A DNA stretch of 64,000 bases from NCBI RefSeq assembly GCF_900639985.1, contig NZ_CAAAIM010000006.1:124001-188000 (forward strand), in the 5' to 3' direction. The notes under the pieces are model-generated. The model was not told the DNA's origin and did no database searches. It saw only the letters and a list, made by a program, of their open reading frames with translations. Shown piece by piece: positions 38,229 through 47,058 of the stretch; positions within the stretch are counted from its first letter, which is position 1, and each line of letters opens with the position of its first letter. The translations under genes were made by a program, and so were the position numbers. The DNA is from Legionella rowbothamii (GTDB lineage: Bacteria; Pseudomonadota; Gammaproteobacteria; Legionellales; Legionellaceae).

Positions 38229-38591
38229 TTATGGCCTATAGCTTGGCGAACTTGCGACACCATATTCAATTCGCCACTTTCTATCATTAGGATCATAATC
38301 ACTTCTAATATTGAATTTTTCGTTTTCATTTATTCTCAAATTACTTATTTCATTTAATGCCATCATTCTATAGGTTAGAGGTTTGCCTTTGGTGAGATGA
38401 GAATTAGAAGTACCGCCAATTTGATAACAAAGCAACGAATCTACCGGTGGTTTCTTGATTAATTTATACTGGGGTGTCATCACAGGTACCCCATAATGAT
38501 AGGGTTCAGCTACTCTTGAATGCCCTTTATAATTAAAAGATATCGTATTCCTCGCATCTATCGCAATTTTCAAATCATCCTTGATACTCAT
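38229..38591 (-). CDS. Stand-alone WYL-like domain protein
   Basis: 120 residues from ATG 38591 (GGAGGA upstream). The pattern IAIDARNTISFNYKGHSRVAEPYHYGV, then SLLCYQIGGTSNS and a final DPNDRKWRIEY, resembles the WYL/ligand-sensing barrel (I.F.Y.G..R.VEP......YQ). No helix-turn-helix domain is attached, unlike classical WYL regulators. Role unknown; perhaps a small-molecule or nucleic-acid sensing protein. Single gene. Confidence 0.6.
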   Translation of the reverse strand: MSIKDDLKIAIDARNTISFNYKGHSRVAEPYHYGVPVMTPQYKLIKKPPVDSLLCYQIGGTSNSHLTKGKPLTYRMMALNEISNLRINENEKFNIRSDYDPNDRKWRIEYGVASSPSYRP

Positions 38592-38690
38592 TTTTTTCCT
38601 CCACACGTTCTTCTTAAATTATAATGAATCCAAAAAAATATGATGAAATAAAATGCAATTTGCCTTTATTTTCCACCATAAGTGTCACGC

Positions 38691-38953
38691 TCGCGTAGGT
38701 CGAGACCATGGCCCGATGTTTCTCATCTCATCCGATCTCACCATCCTTTCATTAAAAATAAGATGTCCCCAAAATAGTTTTCCCCCGTCCCGTTTATTTT
38801 TCCCGGTATTAGAGGTTAGCAGCGGTTTTGAAAAATGGTCGGATGGTGTTTTTGAATGAGGAACGTAATTTATCAATATTCTGAGGGAGCAATTTCTTTT
38901 TCTATCTTGGAGGGCTAGTGGAAATGTCGGGCCATGGGCCCGACCTACGCTGG
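38691..38953. mobile_element. Internally deleted RAYT element (REP-bounded, about 260 bases)
   Basis: Ends are REP palindromes: CGTAGGTCGAGACCATGGCCC at 38694 and TCGGGCCATGGGCCCGACCTA at 38926-38946, outward inverted. The inside matches the complete element at 42471-43133 in two blocks: AATAAGATG-CCCCAAAATAGTTTT (near 42690-42720 there), and GAACGTAATTTATCAATATT with the flanking bases (near 42930-42970 there). About 400 bases are missing, so no transposase can be made. Open frames at 38653-38859 and 38685-38876 are by-products. Confidence 0.85.
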
Positions 38954-38981
38954 GGAGCCCATAGGCCGATTGTTCCTGCGA

Positions 38982-41168
38982 TTAGATTACTGCTCGTATT
39001 TTGCGCGATTGATGTAATTTTTTATAGCTTTCAATCAGTCGTAAATGAGGCTCTATACCTTCAAGAGCCATACTTGTTTTAGTTAAGCCGTAAAAACGTA
39101 CCGTGCCAGTGACTGAACCCACCACATTTTCCATCACCTCGACACCAAACATGCGATTGAAATTCTCGATAAAATGCTCCAGCTCAAGATTTTCATCTAA
39201 AGTGACTTCGAGTACGGCATTTATCGCTTGGTAAAACAAACCGCGTTTGACTGTATTGTCGTTATATTGCAAATACTCCTCGACTAATCCGATGGCATCC
39301 TCATGGGCGCCAAGTGCGAGATAAATCAGGATTTTAAGTTCGATAATAGTCAACTTGCCCCAAGCCGTATTTTCATCGAACACGATACCAATCAAGGTAC
39401 CAATATCAATATAGTTATCTAGTTGACTTTCTTCCAAGCGATTAACTAAATTACTCAGCTCTTTAGTGCTTAATGAGTGTAAATTTAAGATGTCTTCGCG
39501 GTAACTTAGCGCTTTGTTCGTGTTGTCCCAAATAAGATCTTCAACTGGATAAACCTCTGAATAATCAGGCACTAAAATACGACAGGCGGAGGCACCTAAA
39601 TCAGAGAGATTGGCAACATACACTTCTTTGCCCATAGACTCTAGAATGCCAAATAACTCGTTAGCTTCTTCTTCGCTGCTGCCAGAGAAGTCCCACTCAC
39701 AGAACTCATAGTCACTTTCACTACTAAAGAAGCGCCAAGAAATCACTCCTGTAGAATCAATAAAGTGCTCAACAAAGTTTTCAGGTTCGGTAACGGCCAT
39801 GCTATTAAATGTTGGCTTTGGAATATCGTTTAAGCCTTCAAAACTTCGGCCTTGCATCAACTCTGTAAGGCTGCGTTCCAATGCCACTTCAAAGCTTGGG
39901 TGAGCACCAAAAGAAGCTAATACCCCCCCAGTTCTAGGATTCATCAAGGTGACACACATCACAGGGTATTGTCCGCCTAAGGAGGCGTCTTTCACCACAA
40001 GTGGAAAGCCCTGCTCTTCTAGGCCTTTAATGCCTGCTAGAATGCGAGGGTACTTTTCGAGTACGCTCATTGGCACATCGGGTAAAACAATTTCTTGTTC
40101 GATGATTTGCCGTTTGACAGCCCGTTCAAAAATTTCAGATAAACACTGCACATGGGCTTCATGTAGATTGTTGCCCGCACTCATGCCGTTACTTAAGAAT
40201 AAATTTTCAATCAGGTTTGATGGGAAATACACCGTTTCACCATCGGACTTACGAGTATAAGGAATGGCACAAATACCGCGAGCTTTATTGCCTGAGTTGG
40301 TATCAATCAGATGGGATCCATTTAATTCATTATCTGGGTTGTAAATATCTAGACAATAGTCGTCCAAAATACCCGCTGGCAACGCATCATCCTCTTCTAA
40401 TGGAAACCACTTTTCATTAGGGTAATGAACAAATTCACTGTTGGCTATTTCTATACCAAAGAATTGGTCGTTATAGAAAAAGTTATTATTCAAGCGCTCA
40501 ATAAATTCACCTAATGCCGAGCACAGTGCGCTTTCTTTGGTTGCACCTTTGCCGTTAGTGAAACAGATGGGCGAGGCGGCATCACGAACATGTAAAGACC
40601 AGACATTAGGCACGATGTTGCGCCATGAAGAAACTTCTATCTTCATGCCCAGAGCGGCTAACATCGCAGTCATATTTTTAATAGTCTGTTCCAGAGGTAA
40701 GTCTTTACCCAAAATAAAGGTATTCGCATCCCCTTCTGGCCGGTCCATCAACATAGCATTAGCATCAGCGCTCAGGTCGTCAACGGTTTCGATTTTAAAT
40801 TCTGGGCCAGTTTGCACCACTTTTTTTACCGTACAGCGGTCAATAGAGCGTAAAATTCCTTCTCTATCTTTGTCTGAAATATCATCAGGCAGTTCAACTT
40901 GAATTTGGAAGATCTGGTTATAGCGATCTTCGGGATCGACAATATTATTTTGCGATAAGCGAATGTTTTCAGTGGAAATATCACGAGCCTTACAATACAC
41001 CTTGATAAAGTAAGCAGCACATAGGGCTGATGACGCTAAGAAATAATCAAACGGACTTGGAGCCGAGCCATCCCCTTTATAGCGAATAGGTTGATCGGCG
41101 ATGACGGTAAAATCATCAAACTTGGCTTCGAGTCTTAAATTGTCGAGAAAATTTACGTTGATTTCCAT
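38982..41168 (-). CDS. ycaO: OsmC-YcaO fusion protein
   Basis: 728 residues. Residues 1-130 are an OsmC domain (GDGSAPSPFDYFLASSALCAA with the first redox Cys, DRCTVKKVVQTGPEF with the second). Residues about 150-560 are a YcaO domain. Its ATP-binding residues appear in ESALCSALGEFIERL, EAHVQCLSEIFERAV and ALERSLTELMQGRSF. A helical C-terminal region follows. The E. coli homologue YcaO (586 residues, no OsmC) supports beta-methylthiolation of ribosomal protein S12 with RimO; other YcaO enzymes make thioamides or azolines. A redox-linked role is inference. The start region overlaps no other gene. It is flanked on the right end by a deleted RAYT element. Confidence 0.9.
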   Translation of the reverse strand: MEINVNFLDNLRLEAKFDDFTVIADQPIRYKGDGSAPSPFDYFLASSALCAAYFIKVYCKARDISTENIRLSQNNIVDPEDRYNQIFQIQVELPDDISDKDREGILRSIDRCTVKKVVQTGPEFKIETVDDLSADANAMLMDRPEGDANTFILGKDLPLEQTIKNMTAMLAALGMKIEVSSWRNIVPNVWSLHVRDAASPICFTNGKGATKESALCSALGEFIERLNNNFFYNDQFFGIEIANSEFVHYPNEKWFPLEEDDALPAGILDDYCLDIYNPDNELNGSHLIDTNSGNKARGICAIPYTRKSDGETVYFPSNLIENLFLSNGMSAGNNLHEAHVQCLSEIFERAVKRQIIEQEIVLPDVPMSVLEKYPRILAGIKGLEEQGFPLVVKDASLGGQYPVMCVTLMNPRTGGVLASFGAHPSFEVALERSLTELMQGRSFEGLNDIPKPTFNSMAVTEPENFVEHFIDSTGVISWRFFSSESDYEFCEWDFSGSSEEEANELFGILESMGKEVYVANLSDLGASACRILVPDYSEVYPVEDLIWDNTNKALSYREDILNLHSLSTKELSNLVNRLEESQLDNYIDIGTLIGIVFDENTAWGKLTIIELKILIYLALGAHEDAIGLVEEYLQYNDNTVKRGLFYQAINAVLEVTLDENLELEHFIENFNRMFGVEVMENVVGSVTGTVRFYGLTKTSMALEGIEPHLRLIESYKKLHQSRKIRAVI

Positions 41169-41665
41169 TGAGTATGTCCAAAGTCATGCACGGCCCACCG
41201 GCCAAATTGCATTATGATTATGTTTATAAGGTAAAGAGTCATTCAATGTTGAGCTAGCGTTAGCGTAATTTTGAAGAAAATCTTTCGTTATTTGAGGCTT
41301 AAAACAAGCCTAATAAGCTAAAAATAGCTGAAATATATCATAGAGTATAATATATTTGCAAAATCAAACTGTTAATCACTAAAGATGAAACTCATTTAAC
41401 GATGTTTATAGGCTAGCAATTTTGAACACTATAGAGTGCAGGTTAAGGCGCTATGTTATTTACCCTCTTACAAAGACCTGATAAGACTTAACAACCTGAA
41501 TTTTATATTCTTTATTATGAATAAAGCAAAGAACATTAGACAATACATTAGCTGTGATATGCATTGAAAATCCGGTTCGAATTTTAGAAATACCGTAAAA
41601 ATTACGGTATTTGGCATTGTATGAATAGATTAAAATATGAACACTAATGCCATACAAGGATTTCT
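41169..41665. other. Intergenic region with an 11-base palindrome at 41588-41612
   Basis: About 500 AT-rich bases. The one clear structure is AAATACCGTAA / TTACGGTATTT with a 3-base loop (41588-41612), perfect. It may be a terminator for whatever once lay to the left or an operator for the ankyrin gene 54 bases to the right. A small frame at 41460-41657 on the minus strand has no supporting features. Confidence 0.55.
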
Positions 41666-42394
41666 ATGAAAAGCACTAACGCTCAACAATTAAACCCGCA
41701 GATACAAAAGATATTAGATGACTATTTTAACCTTTTATTTAGAACCATCATTACAGCGGCGACTGAAACAAATAATCCCAAACTAGGCTTAGCAGCTTTT
41801 AAAGAACTTAATGCCGATGCGGTTGACCTGCTCTTGAAATAACAGAACAAGAAATTACAGAATTTAGTGGAAATGCTATCTGGATCGACGTTTATGAAGC
41901 TATTCGATTTATCCAAGAACCGTCACTCCTTAACTTAAAAAGCCATAACAATGGAATTGAACCTGACGTAGCTGAGGGTGCAACTCTATGATGAAGTGAA
42001 TGAGGAACGATATAAAAGAATCCCAAAAAATGTAAATTCCATTTCCTTAGACCGCGCAATTCGCACAGGCAATATCCCTACGTTCATGCAGCATTTAGGA
42101 GAAAGGAATTGACCTGAATACCTTAGATCCTCCCCCCTTCAATTAGCCACTCAATATGGCCAATTTGAAATAGCCAAAATTTTACTGGAACTAGGTTTTG
42201 TAAATGAAGATGTTTTAAATAAAGCTATAAAGTCCCTAACATTTTATGAACGGTATCCAGATTTGGTATTATTGTTAACGACCTATAAAAAACAAGCTGG
42301 TTTAGAAGAAGCACCTCAACCAGCGAGCGCTAGTTCACTGGAGAGTGTTCATTTAACTGTGTCACCTCATTGTTTATCTAAGCCTCAAAGTTAG
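41666..42394 (+). pseudogene. Ankyrin-repeat protein gene, frameshifted
   Basis: Starts well (AAGGA six bases before the ATG): MKSTNAQQLNPQIQKILDDY and on for 58 codons to a TAA at 41840. Two frame changes and one stop later the protein-like text continues: LEITEQEITEFSGNAIWIDV and IRFIQEPSLLNL, then LYDEVNEERYKRIPKNVNSI, then an ankyrin repeat SPLQLATQYGQFEIAKILLE. It ends in a TAG at 42392. So one roughly 240-residue protein is now split by at least two frameshifts and one nonsense codon. Candidates for the original role: host-directed ankyrin protein. Confidence 0.75.
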
Positions 42395-42470
42395 CCTGTC
42401 TTCAAAATAGATTTGTAGCTGGGAGACGATAAGTGCCCAATTGTGCATGGGCTGATTCCATTTTTCCAGC

Positions 42471-43133
42471 CAGCGTAGGTCGGGCCAATGGCCCGACGTT
42501 CCTCATCCCATCTCACCAAAATCCAATAGATTAAATTTATCATCACATCCCCAATCGTTTCTAAGAATTCCCTTCTGAATAAACCGATGAATACTTGAAT
42601 ACTCCCAATCTGATGGATTTACTACATATCTATGTTTAACCGGATTATAATGAATGTAATTGGCATGATGCTCAAAATCCTTTTCATCACGAATAAGATG
42701 CTCCCAAAATCGTTTTTGCCAAATACCCCGCTCCCGCTTATTTTTCCTGATATTCGAAATAGACTCATTGGCTGGCAACTGTTTTGAAAAAGTGCCCTTA
42801 ATGCAATTCCAACGTACTGAATAATTCCCATCGTCTAGAGGCAAGCTCATGATCATATGAAGATGATCCGGCAGCACAACGATAGCCTCAATACCAAAGG
42901 GGTAATACTGCATAGTGTTTTGAAAAGAGAAACGTAATTTATCAATATTCTCAGTGAGCAATTTACTTTTTCTGTTTTGGAGATTGACGGTAAAAAAATA
43001 AGAAGCACCGGGAATAATTATTCGTCGATAGCGCATGGCTGGCTTATTGGTTAGTCCATTAAGCCAGATATATAGCAATTAAAAGCTTGGAGAGCAAGAG
43101 AATTGTCGGGCCATGGGCCCGACCTACGCTGGC
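42471..43133. mobile_element. Complete RAYT element with inverted REP ends
   Basis: About 660 bases. Left end AGCGTAGGTCGGGCCAATGG and right end GTCGGGCCATGGGCCCGACC (then TACGCTGG) are inverted copies of one REP, each a palindrome. The RAYT gene lies between. The outer arms CCAGCGTAGGTCGGGCC / GGCCCGACCTACGCTGG match base for base. This is a full-length member of the family that also gave the deleted copy at 38691 and the solo end at 37979. Confidence 0.85.
42503..43036 (-). CDS. rayT: REP-associated tyrosine transposase (RAYT)
   Basis: 177 residues from ATG 43036 (MRYRRIIIPGASYFFTVNLQNR, the usual family start); a start at 43078 would add 14 residues. A Y1 transposase of the IS200/IS605 group. 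The HUH motif lies in VVLPDHLHMIMSLP and the catalytic Tyr is likely in DFEHHANYIHYNPVKH. The RAYT enzymes cut and join REP hairpins as single-stranded DNA. The gene is intact and bounded by REPs, so the element could still be active. Named by family; no species-specific symbol is known. Confidence 0.9.
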   Translation of the reverse strand: MRYRRIIIPGASYFFTVNLQNRKSKLLTENIDKLRFSFQNTMQYYPFGIEAIVVLPDHLHMIMSLPLDDGNYSVRWNCIKGTFSKQLPANESISNIRKNKRERGIWQKRFWEHLIRDEKDFEHHANYIHYNPVKHRYVVNPSDWEYSSIHRFIQKGILRNDWGCDDKFNLLDFGEMG

Positions 43134-43329
43134 TCCTTTTGGCCTAGAACTGCTTGCAACAGTACATTGGGTGATTGCTCATAACTCAATAAACTCTCAG
43201 GATGATGTTATAAAATATACTTATGCTTGGAATGAGCGAAAAAAACAATTTTCAACCTCACAAATTAATCTGGCAATTAATATATTGTCAAGCAAAGGTT
43301 GGATTGAAATCTCTCGCTGGAAAAATTAA
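43130..43329 (+). pseudogene. C-terminal remnant of a DarG-like antitoxin
   Basis: After the REP the frame reads PFGLELLATVHWVIAHNSIN, then AWNERKKQFSTSQINLAINI and SSKGWIEISRWKN. This resembles the C-terminal domain of DarG, the antitoxin of the DarT DNA-ADP-ribosyltransferase (pattern GLELLATVHW, then WNxRK, then GW). The macro domain and the toxin gene are absent, and the RAYT element abuts directly. A different origin is possible; the match is from memory. Confidence 0.5.
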
Positions 43330-43402
43330 AAGGTTGACATATGCTCTCCTGTCTTAAAAAACATTAATCAGAATTTTATTATATAAACAGACTCTTAAGT
43401 TT

Positions 43403-44566
43403 TCATATGGAAGAAGGTACTCTTTTATAAATTATTCTGCCGGGAATTGAGCTTGGGATAGAAGCTAAATTCCCGCTTTTTATTGCTTCTTTAAACATTA
43501 AATCGCTAGGATCTTGATGTACTTTAAAGTTACAAGCCCCTAATTCTTCCGGTAGTTTAGTAGTATTAAATAATTTGGAAAGTCTGAAATCGTTACACAT
43601 TAATCCTAAAGCACACTTCTCTATTGTATCTCTTTTTTCTGTATCAAACCCAAGGCAAAAATCTACATTAGCTAATTTGGCCTCTGCAAAAAGCCAAATA
43701 TAATTTTTCTTTCTATCATTAAAGATAGCATTTCCAAACTGAGTAGATGTTAAATCAGCACCAAGAAAATCTACCTCAGTAAATTTAGTATTGGTAAAGT
43801 TTGCCTGTGTTAAATTTGTATTAGCGAAAGATGTATTTTTAAAAGTAGTATTTTTAAAATTCGCTTCAGTTAAATCAGCGCCGTTGAAATTTACATTTTC
43901 TAATGAACTACCCTCAAAATTTACATACGCTAACTTACTTCCTGATAACTCAACATTTGCCAAATGAACATGCGATAAATCAATAATATCGCTGCGATTA
44001 TGAGGAATATCATATTGCCCTTCTGCTATAAAATTTAAAATTGCTTGAATGTCTGTTTGAATATTTTCGTTGCGTGAAGGATTTTTGTAATTAGTATCAA
44101 TAGAACGATAAATTTTAATATAGGAAATTAAAGTATGAAGGACTGGCCAATAAAAATCCTTATTAGTTCGAGCCAAATTTTCTAAAGCATAAATTCCTCC
44201 AACTCTAACTTCTAAATGAGGTGAAGCTAATATTTTTAACATTGCTGTAAAAGTTTCGTTTTCTAACTTATTTTCAGTCATTTTTACATTCAATAGGCTG
44301 ACTTTAGTATTTTCTTCTTGGCTAGTTTTGATTTGCACTAGCTCATGCCACCCTAAATAAAATGTTGCGATTATTCCAAAAACTTTAAATATCTGAGGAA
44401 TTGAATATTCTTGTTCATTTTCATTATTAAAATTCAATAAGAATAATATTCCAGCAAAAATAACAATAGAAAATTTGGAGTTAACATTAATTAAATGATA
44501 TAAAAAAATTAAAAAGCTTAATATTAAAATCAATTGCATAACTTTAGATCTTATTATCTTATTCAT
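43403..44566 (-). CDS. Membrane protein with pentapeptide repeats
   Basis: 387 residues. The N-terminus has hydrophobic segments (LILILSFLIFLYHLI, FSIVIFAGILFLLNF, IFKVFGIIATFYLGW). A helical region with VRVGGIYALENLARTNKDFYWPVLHTLISYI follows, common in such proteins. Then come about 14 pentapeptide repeats of the A(D/N)Lxx type (YVNFEGSSLENVNFNGADLT, EANFKNTTFKNTSFANTNLT). The right-handed beta helix fold is expected; function is unknown. AT-rich; oriented away from the RhuM remnant. No partner gene. Confidence 0.85.
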   Translation of the reverse strand: MNKIIRSKVMQLILILSFLIFLYHLINVNSKFSIVIFAGILFLLNFNNENEQEYSIPQIFKVFGIIATFYLGWHELVQIKTSQEENTKVSLLNVKMTENKLENETFTAMLKILASPHLEVRVGGIYALENLARTNKDFYWPVLHTLISYIKIYRSIDTNYKNPSRNENIQTDIQAILNFIAEGQYDIPHNRSDIIDLSHVHLANVELSGSKLAYVNFEGSSLENVNFNGADLTEANFKNTTFKNTSFANTNLTQANFTNTKFTEVDFLGADLTSTQFGNAIFNDRKKNYIWLFAEAKLANVDFCLGFDTEKRDTIEKCALGLMCNDFRLSKLFNTTKLPEELGACNFKVHQDPSDLMFKEAIKSGNLASIPSSIPGRIIYKRVPSSI

Positions 44567-44712
44567 TATTATCCGATTCCCATGATTAAAAATTGCATAT
44601 CATTACTTAGCACAGATCGTATCACAGAGATTTTTTATACTCATATCAAGAAATTAATTAAATCTACTTTTACATTTGCTATTCAACACACCCAGTACTT
44701 TATATAATCATC

Positions 44713-44868
44713 TAGCAATTCTCTGGCTGACTCAAAATCGAATTATTGAACTGCTTGGTGTCCAGCGTTTAGCAATTACCAAGCATTTAAAAAAATATGC
44801 AAAGGGAAGAATTGAAAAAAAATAGCACAAGTTCTATTTTGGAACATATGAATAATGAACATAATTAA
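44713..44868 (+). pseudogene. RhuM-family remnant, frameshifted
   Basis: The frame reads LAILWLTQNRIIELLGVQRL, then AITKHLKKICKGKN, then a stop. In the next frame it continues ELKKNSTSSILEHMNNEHN and a TAA at 44866. RhuM proteins have WLTQxxxAxLFGxxRxxITKH followed by EGEL and later ENS-C, so this is the N-terminal part with one frameshift. The start and the remainder (about 250 residues) are missing. Confidence 0.6.
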
Positions 44869-45384
44869 AGCTTAAAAGTGATAATCCATAGCTGTTACTC
44901 AGATAAAGGGAGGAGGCAATTTGCCCCCTCCCTTCCATATGACAAATTTACTTCATCATGAATTGAATAAATTACGGCTAGAGCCGTAGCTAGAGTCAAT
45001 TTCAAAAATTAGGCATGAAACATTAAAAAGAAATAAAGATAAATCACGAATAAAAAGAGTTAAGATCAAGAATAGACATATAGATTGTCAGCTCAACAGT
45101 TGCAAATTTTGCAACTATTCAAAATAGAAACAAATCTTCGGTTATGGAATATAGGAGTTCCTAAATTTCTTTATTCAGGGATAGAACGCACATTACATTT
45201 CACTAAGCTCGATTATATAATCCTCGTGTCAAGCTATCTTTAGCGGGAGAAAAGGAGGCATCAGCCCCTCTCTGCTTGGCAATAAACTAGTATGTGCTGC
45301 TATTACTTGCTGGAGTAATTCTTATGGTATCGGTTATTTCAAAAGAAAAAACCTTATCTCCTATTTGATAAGTATGTTCCTGTC
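44869..45384. other. Intergenic region with hairpin 44905-44934 and a repeat at 44970-45000
   Basis: Hairpin AAGGGAGGAGGCAA / TTGCCCCCTCCCTT (44906-44934; two mismatched) is followed by TTACGGCTAGAGCCGTAGCT at about 44972. Both sequences recur with changes at 49521-49549 and at 49984. No gene is supported here; the ATG at 45324 gives 14 codons only. Confidence 0.55.
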
Positions 45385-45663
45385 TTGTTAACAGCAAAGT
45401 ATCCTGAATATTATGAACAGTTGATAGAGTATGGTCTGAATCGTCAAATTACTTTATGTTGTCGCACTAATATTCTTTCAGCAAATGATATTAAAATATC
45501 TGAAGATTTTCAGTTAAGTCCCGCTCAAATAACACAAGTTTTTCAGGAAAAACCAAAACCGGTGACTCTTCATTTTAAATTACCTGAACACTTGATGAAA
45601 CCCCGATATAAAAACATTAAAGTTAATGTCGGAATTAACGGGTTATATATAAATAGCATTTGA
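45385..45663 (+). CDS. Unrecognised protein fragment
   Basis: The frame is open from 45319 but has no ATG; only a TTG at 45385 could start it. The text KKPYLLFDKYVPVLL, then TAKYPEYYEQLIEYGLNRQI, looks protein-like, so the N-terminus was probably lost. The 92 residues to the TGA at 45661 are basic and mixed, with no motif I know. A gene in the same direction follows 13 bases later. Possibly a phage or plasmid fragment. Confidence 0.35.
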   Translation: MLTAKYPEYYEQLIEYGLNRQITLCCRTNILSANDIKISEDFQLSPAQITQVFQEKPKPVTLHFKLPEHLMKPRYKNIKVNVGINGLYINSI

Positions 45664-45676
45664 CGCAGATTATCTG

Positions 45677-46003
45677 GTGTCATTAATAAAACAAGATCTT
45701 CTATCCCCACAAGAAAATACAACTGGTTACCGTCAAGATGCTATATCAAGTGCTGTTATTAAAGATATTTTACCCATACTCTTCCCCAATAAAACTGTGA
45801 GTTTATCCAACAAGGAAAAAAACAAATTAAAATTCAAATGCTTTGAACAAATTAAATCAATTTTGGAAAATAACGGATGTAAAATCATTTATAAGAGAAT
45901 GCCAAGAAAAGACGATTCATATATACAAGTTCAAGATAAAAGTGGGACATCGATACGGACCACATTTGAAGCATTTCGAAAAAGGTTGGCGAATTCTAAC
46001 TAG
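45677..46003 (+). pseudogene. Unrecognised gene cut at its 3' end by the IS30 element
   Basis: 108 residues from a GTG at 45677 (SLIKQDLLSPQENTTGYRQD, later DILPILFPNKTVSLSNKEKN and KRMPRKDDSYIQVQDK). The stop TAG lies at the left end of the IS30 element, so the real C-terminus is lost. Family unknown; the end has a small basic domain like some helix-turn-helix or RNA-binding proteins. Confidence 0.4.
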
Positions 46004-46975
46004 AAGTGCGACAGACAAAAATGCTGTATATTCAAGTTGTTGAATACGAGAATATCAAAGCAAAGGAGTCTGTCGAATGAGGGATTATACTCATTTAACG
46101 AAGAATGATCGACAACGATTATATACCTATCTTGATATGGGTTTATCGATAAGAGCGATATCGAAAAAATTATTAAGGCATCCATCTACATTATATAGAG
46201 AGGTTAAACGTAATAAAGAGCATGTATATTTGCCTGTTATAGCCCATCAGAAAGCGATATCAAGAGCATCAAATGGTCGTCGAAGCAAACTGGCTGGAGT
46301 CCTGAGCAAATATCAGGAAGGATGAAATGTCAGAAGCTCACACTATATGTTTGCCCCGAAACTATTTATCAATATGTATATAAATCAAGAAATAAAGAAC
46401 TCTATCATTGCTTGCCTTATAAACAACCTAAAAGATATCAACGCTATTCTAGAAAGCAGCATCAGTGCCGCTTTGGTGGAGATATGCGCTTAATTACAGA
46501 AAGACCTATTGATGTTAATTCAAGGACACGTTTTGGTCATTGGGAAGGAGATACCACATTAGTTGATCGTAAATCGAGAATGGTTTTTCTTATTAAAAAT
46601 AATAGCAAGCATTCCCAAGGTGTTATGGAAAAGATAGGTGCTAAGTTTCAAAACTTACCTCAACAAATGTTTAAGTCTATAACCTTCGACCAAGGTGTTG
46701 AGTTCGCTAATTATAGGCATCTTGAGGATAATATGAAGTGCAATGTTTACTACTGTGAAACCCATTTTCCTTGGCAGAAGGGAAGTAATGAAAACACGAA
46801 CGGTCGGTTAAGACGATATTTACCAAAAACAGCTACAATTGATAATGTAACGCAAATAGAGCTTGATTTATTAGCTGATAAAATGAACCTATGTCCAAGA
46901 AAGTGTTTGGGATTTAAAATGCCTAAGGAACTGTTTATACAGCAGTATAAAAATGACTGTCGCACTTGGAGCTAG
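46001..46975 (+). mobile_element. IS30-family insertion sequence, about 1 kb
   Basis: Inverted ends share AAGTGCGACAG: left GAAGTGCGACAGACAAAAAT (46003) and right, read inward, CCAAGTGCGACAGTCATTTT. The transposase lies between them on the plus strand with its stop TAG (46973) in the right end. No target duplication could be assigned. The left end cut the gene before it. Confidence 0.8.
46077..46975 (+). pseudogene. IS30-family transposase with a frameshift
   Basis: The first part (46077-46325) has the N-terminal helix-turn-helix: YTHLTKNDRQRLYTYLDMGL then SIRAISKKLLRHPSTLYREV. The frame then slips; the second part (46322-46975) has the DDE catalytic domain: FGHWEGDTTL, FDQGVEFANY, and the NENTNGRLRR region. 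The frame overlap is near 46285-46300, where WSPEQISGRMK in the second frame continues the first. The shift may be a mutation or a programmed one, which is unknown for this family; I treat it as broken. Confidence 0.8.
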
Positions 46976-47015
46976 AATGCGCCCTCTGGGGTAGACTGTA
47001 ACCTGTTGATTCTAT

Positions 47016-47058
47016 TGGTCGGGACGGAAGGATTTGAACCTTCGACCACTAGCACCCC
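47016..47058 (-). other. 3' end of a tRNA (probably tRNA-Pro UGG): att site of the genomic island
   Basis: On the minus strand the sequence reads GGGGTGCTAGTGGTCGAAGG, then TTCAAATCCTTCCGTCCCGA, then CCA. It is the 3' part of a tRNA: the T arm GAAGG-TTCAAAT-CCTTC pairs perfectly, followed by acceptor strand CGTCCCG, discriminator A and CCA. The sequence before it does not form the 5' half, so the gene is incomplete. The layout fits tRNA-Pro(UGG). Because the broken side faces the integrase, the island lies to the right, and the intact tRNA should be at its far end. Confidence 0.75.

Noticed and set aside
38653..38876. Two overlapping frames
   Set aside because: Both lie in the internally deleted RAYT element and do not encode its transposase.
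41460..41657. 65-codon frame on the minus strand
   Set aside because: Overlaps the palindrome at 41588-41612 and shows no protein pattern; the plus strand holds the ankyrin gene start instead.
41722..41916. Frame on the minus strand
   Set aside because: Shadow of the decayed ankyrin gene on the plus strand.
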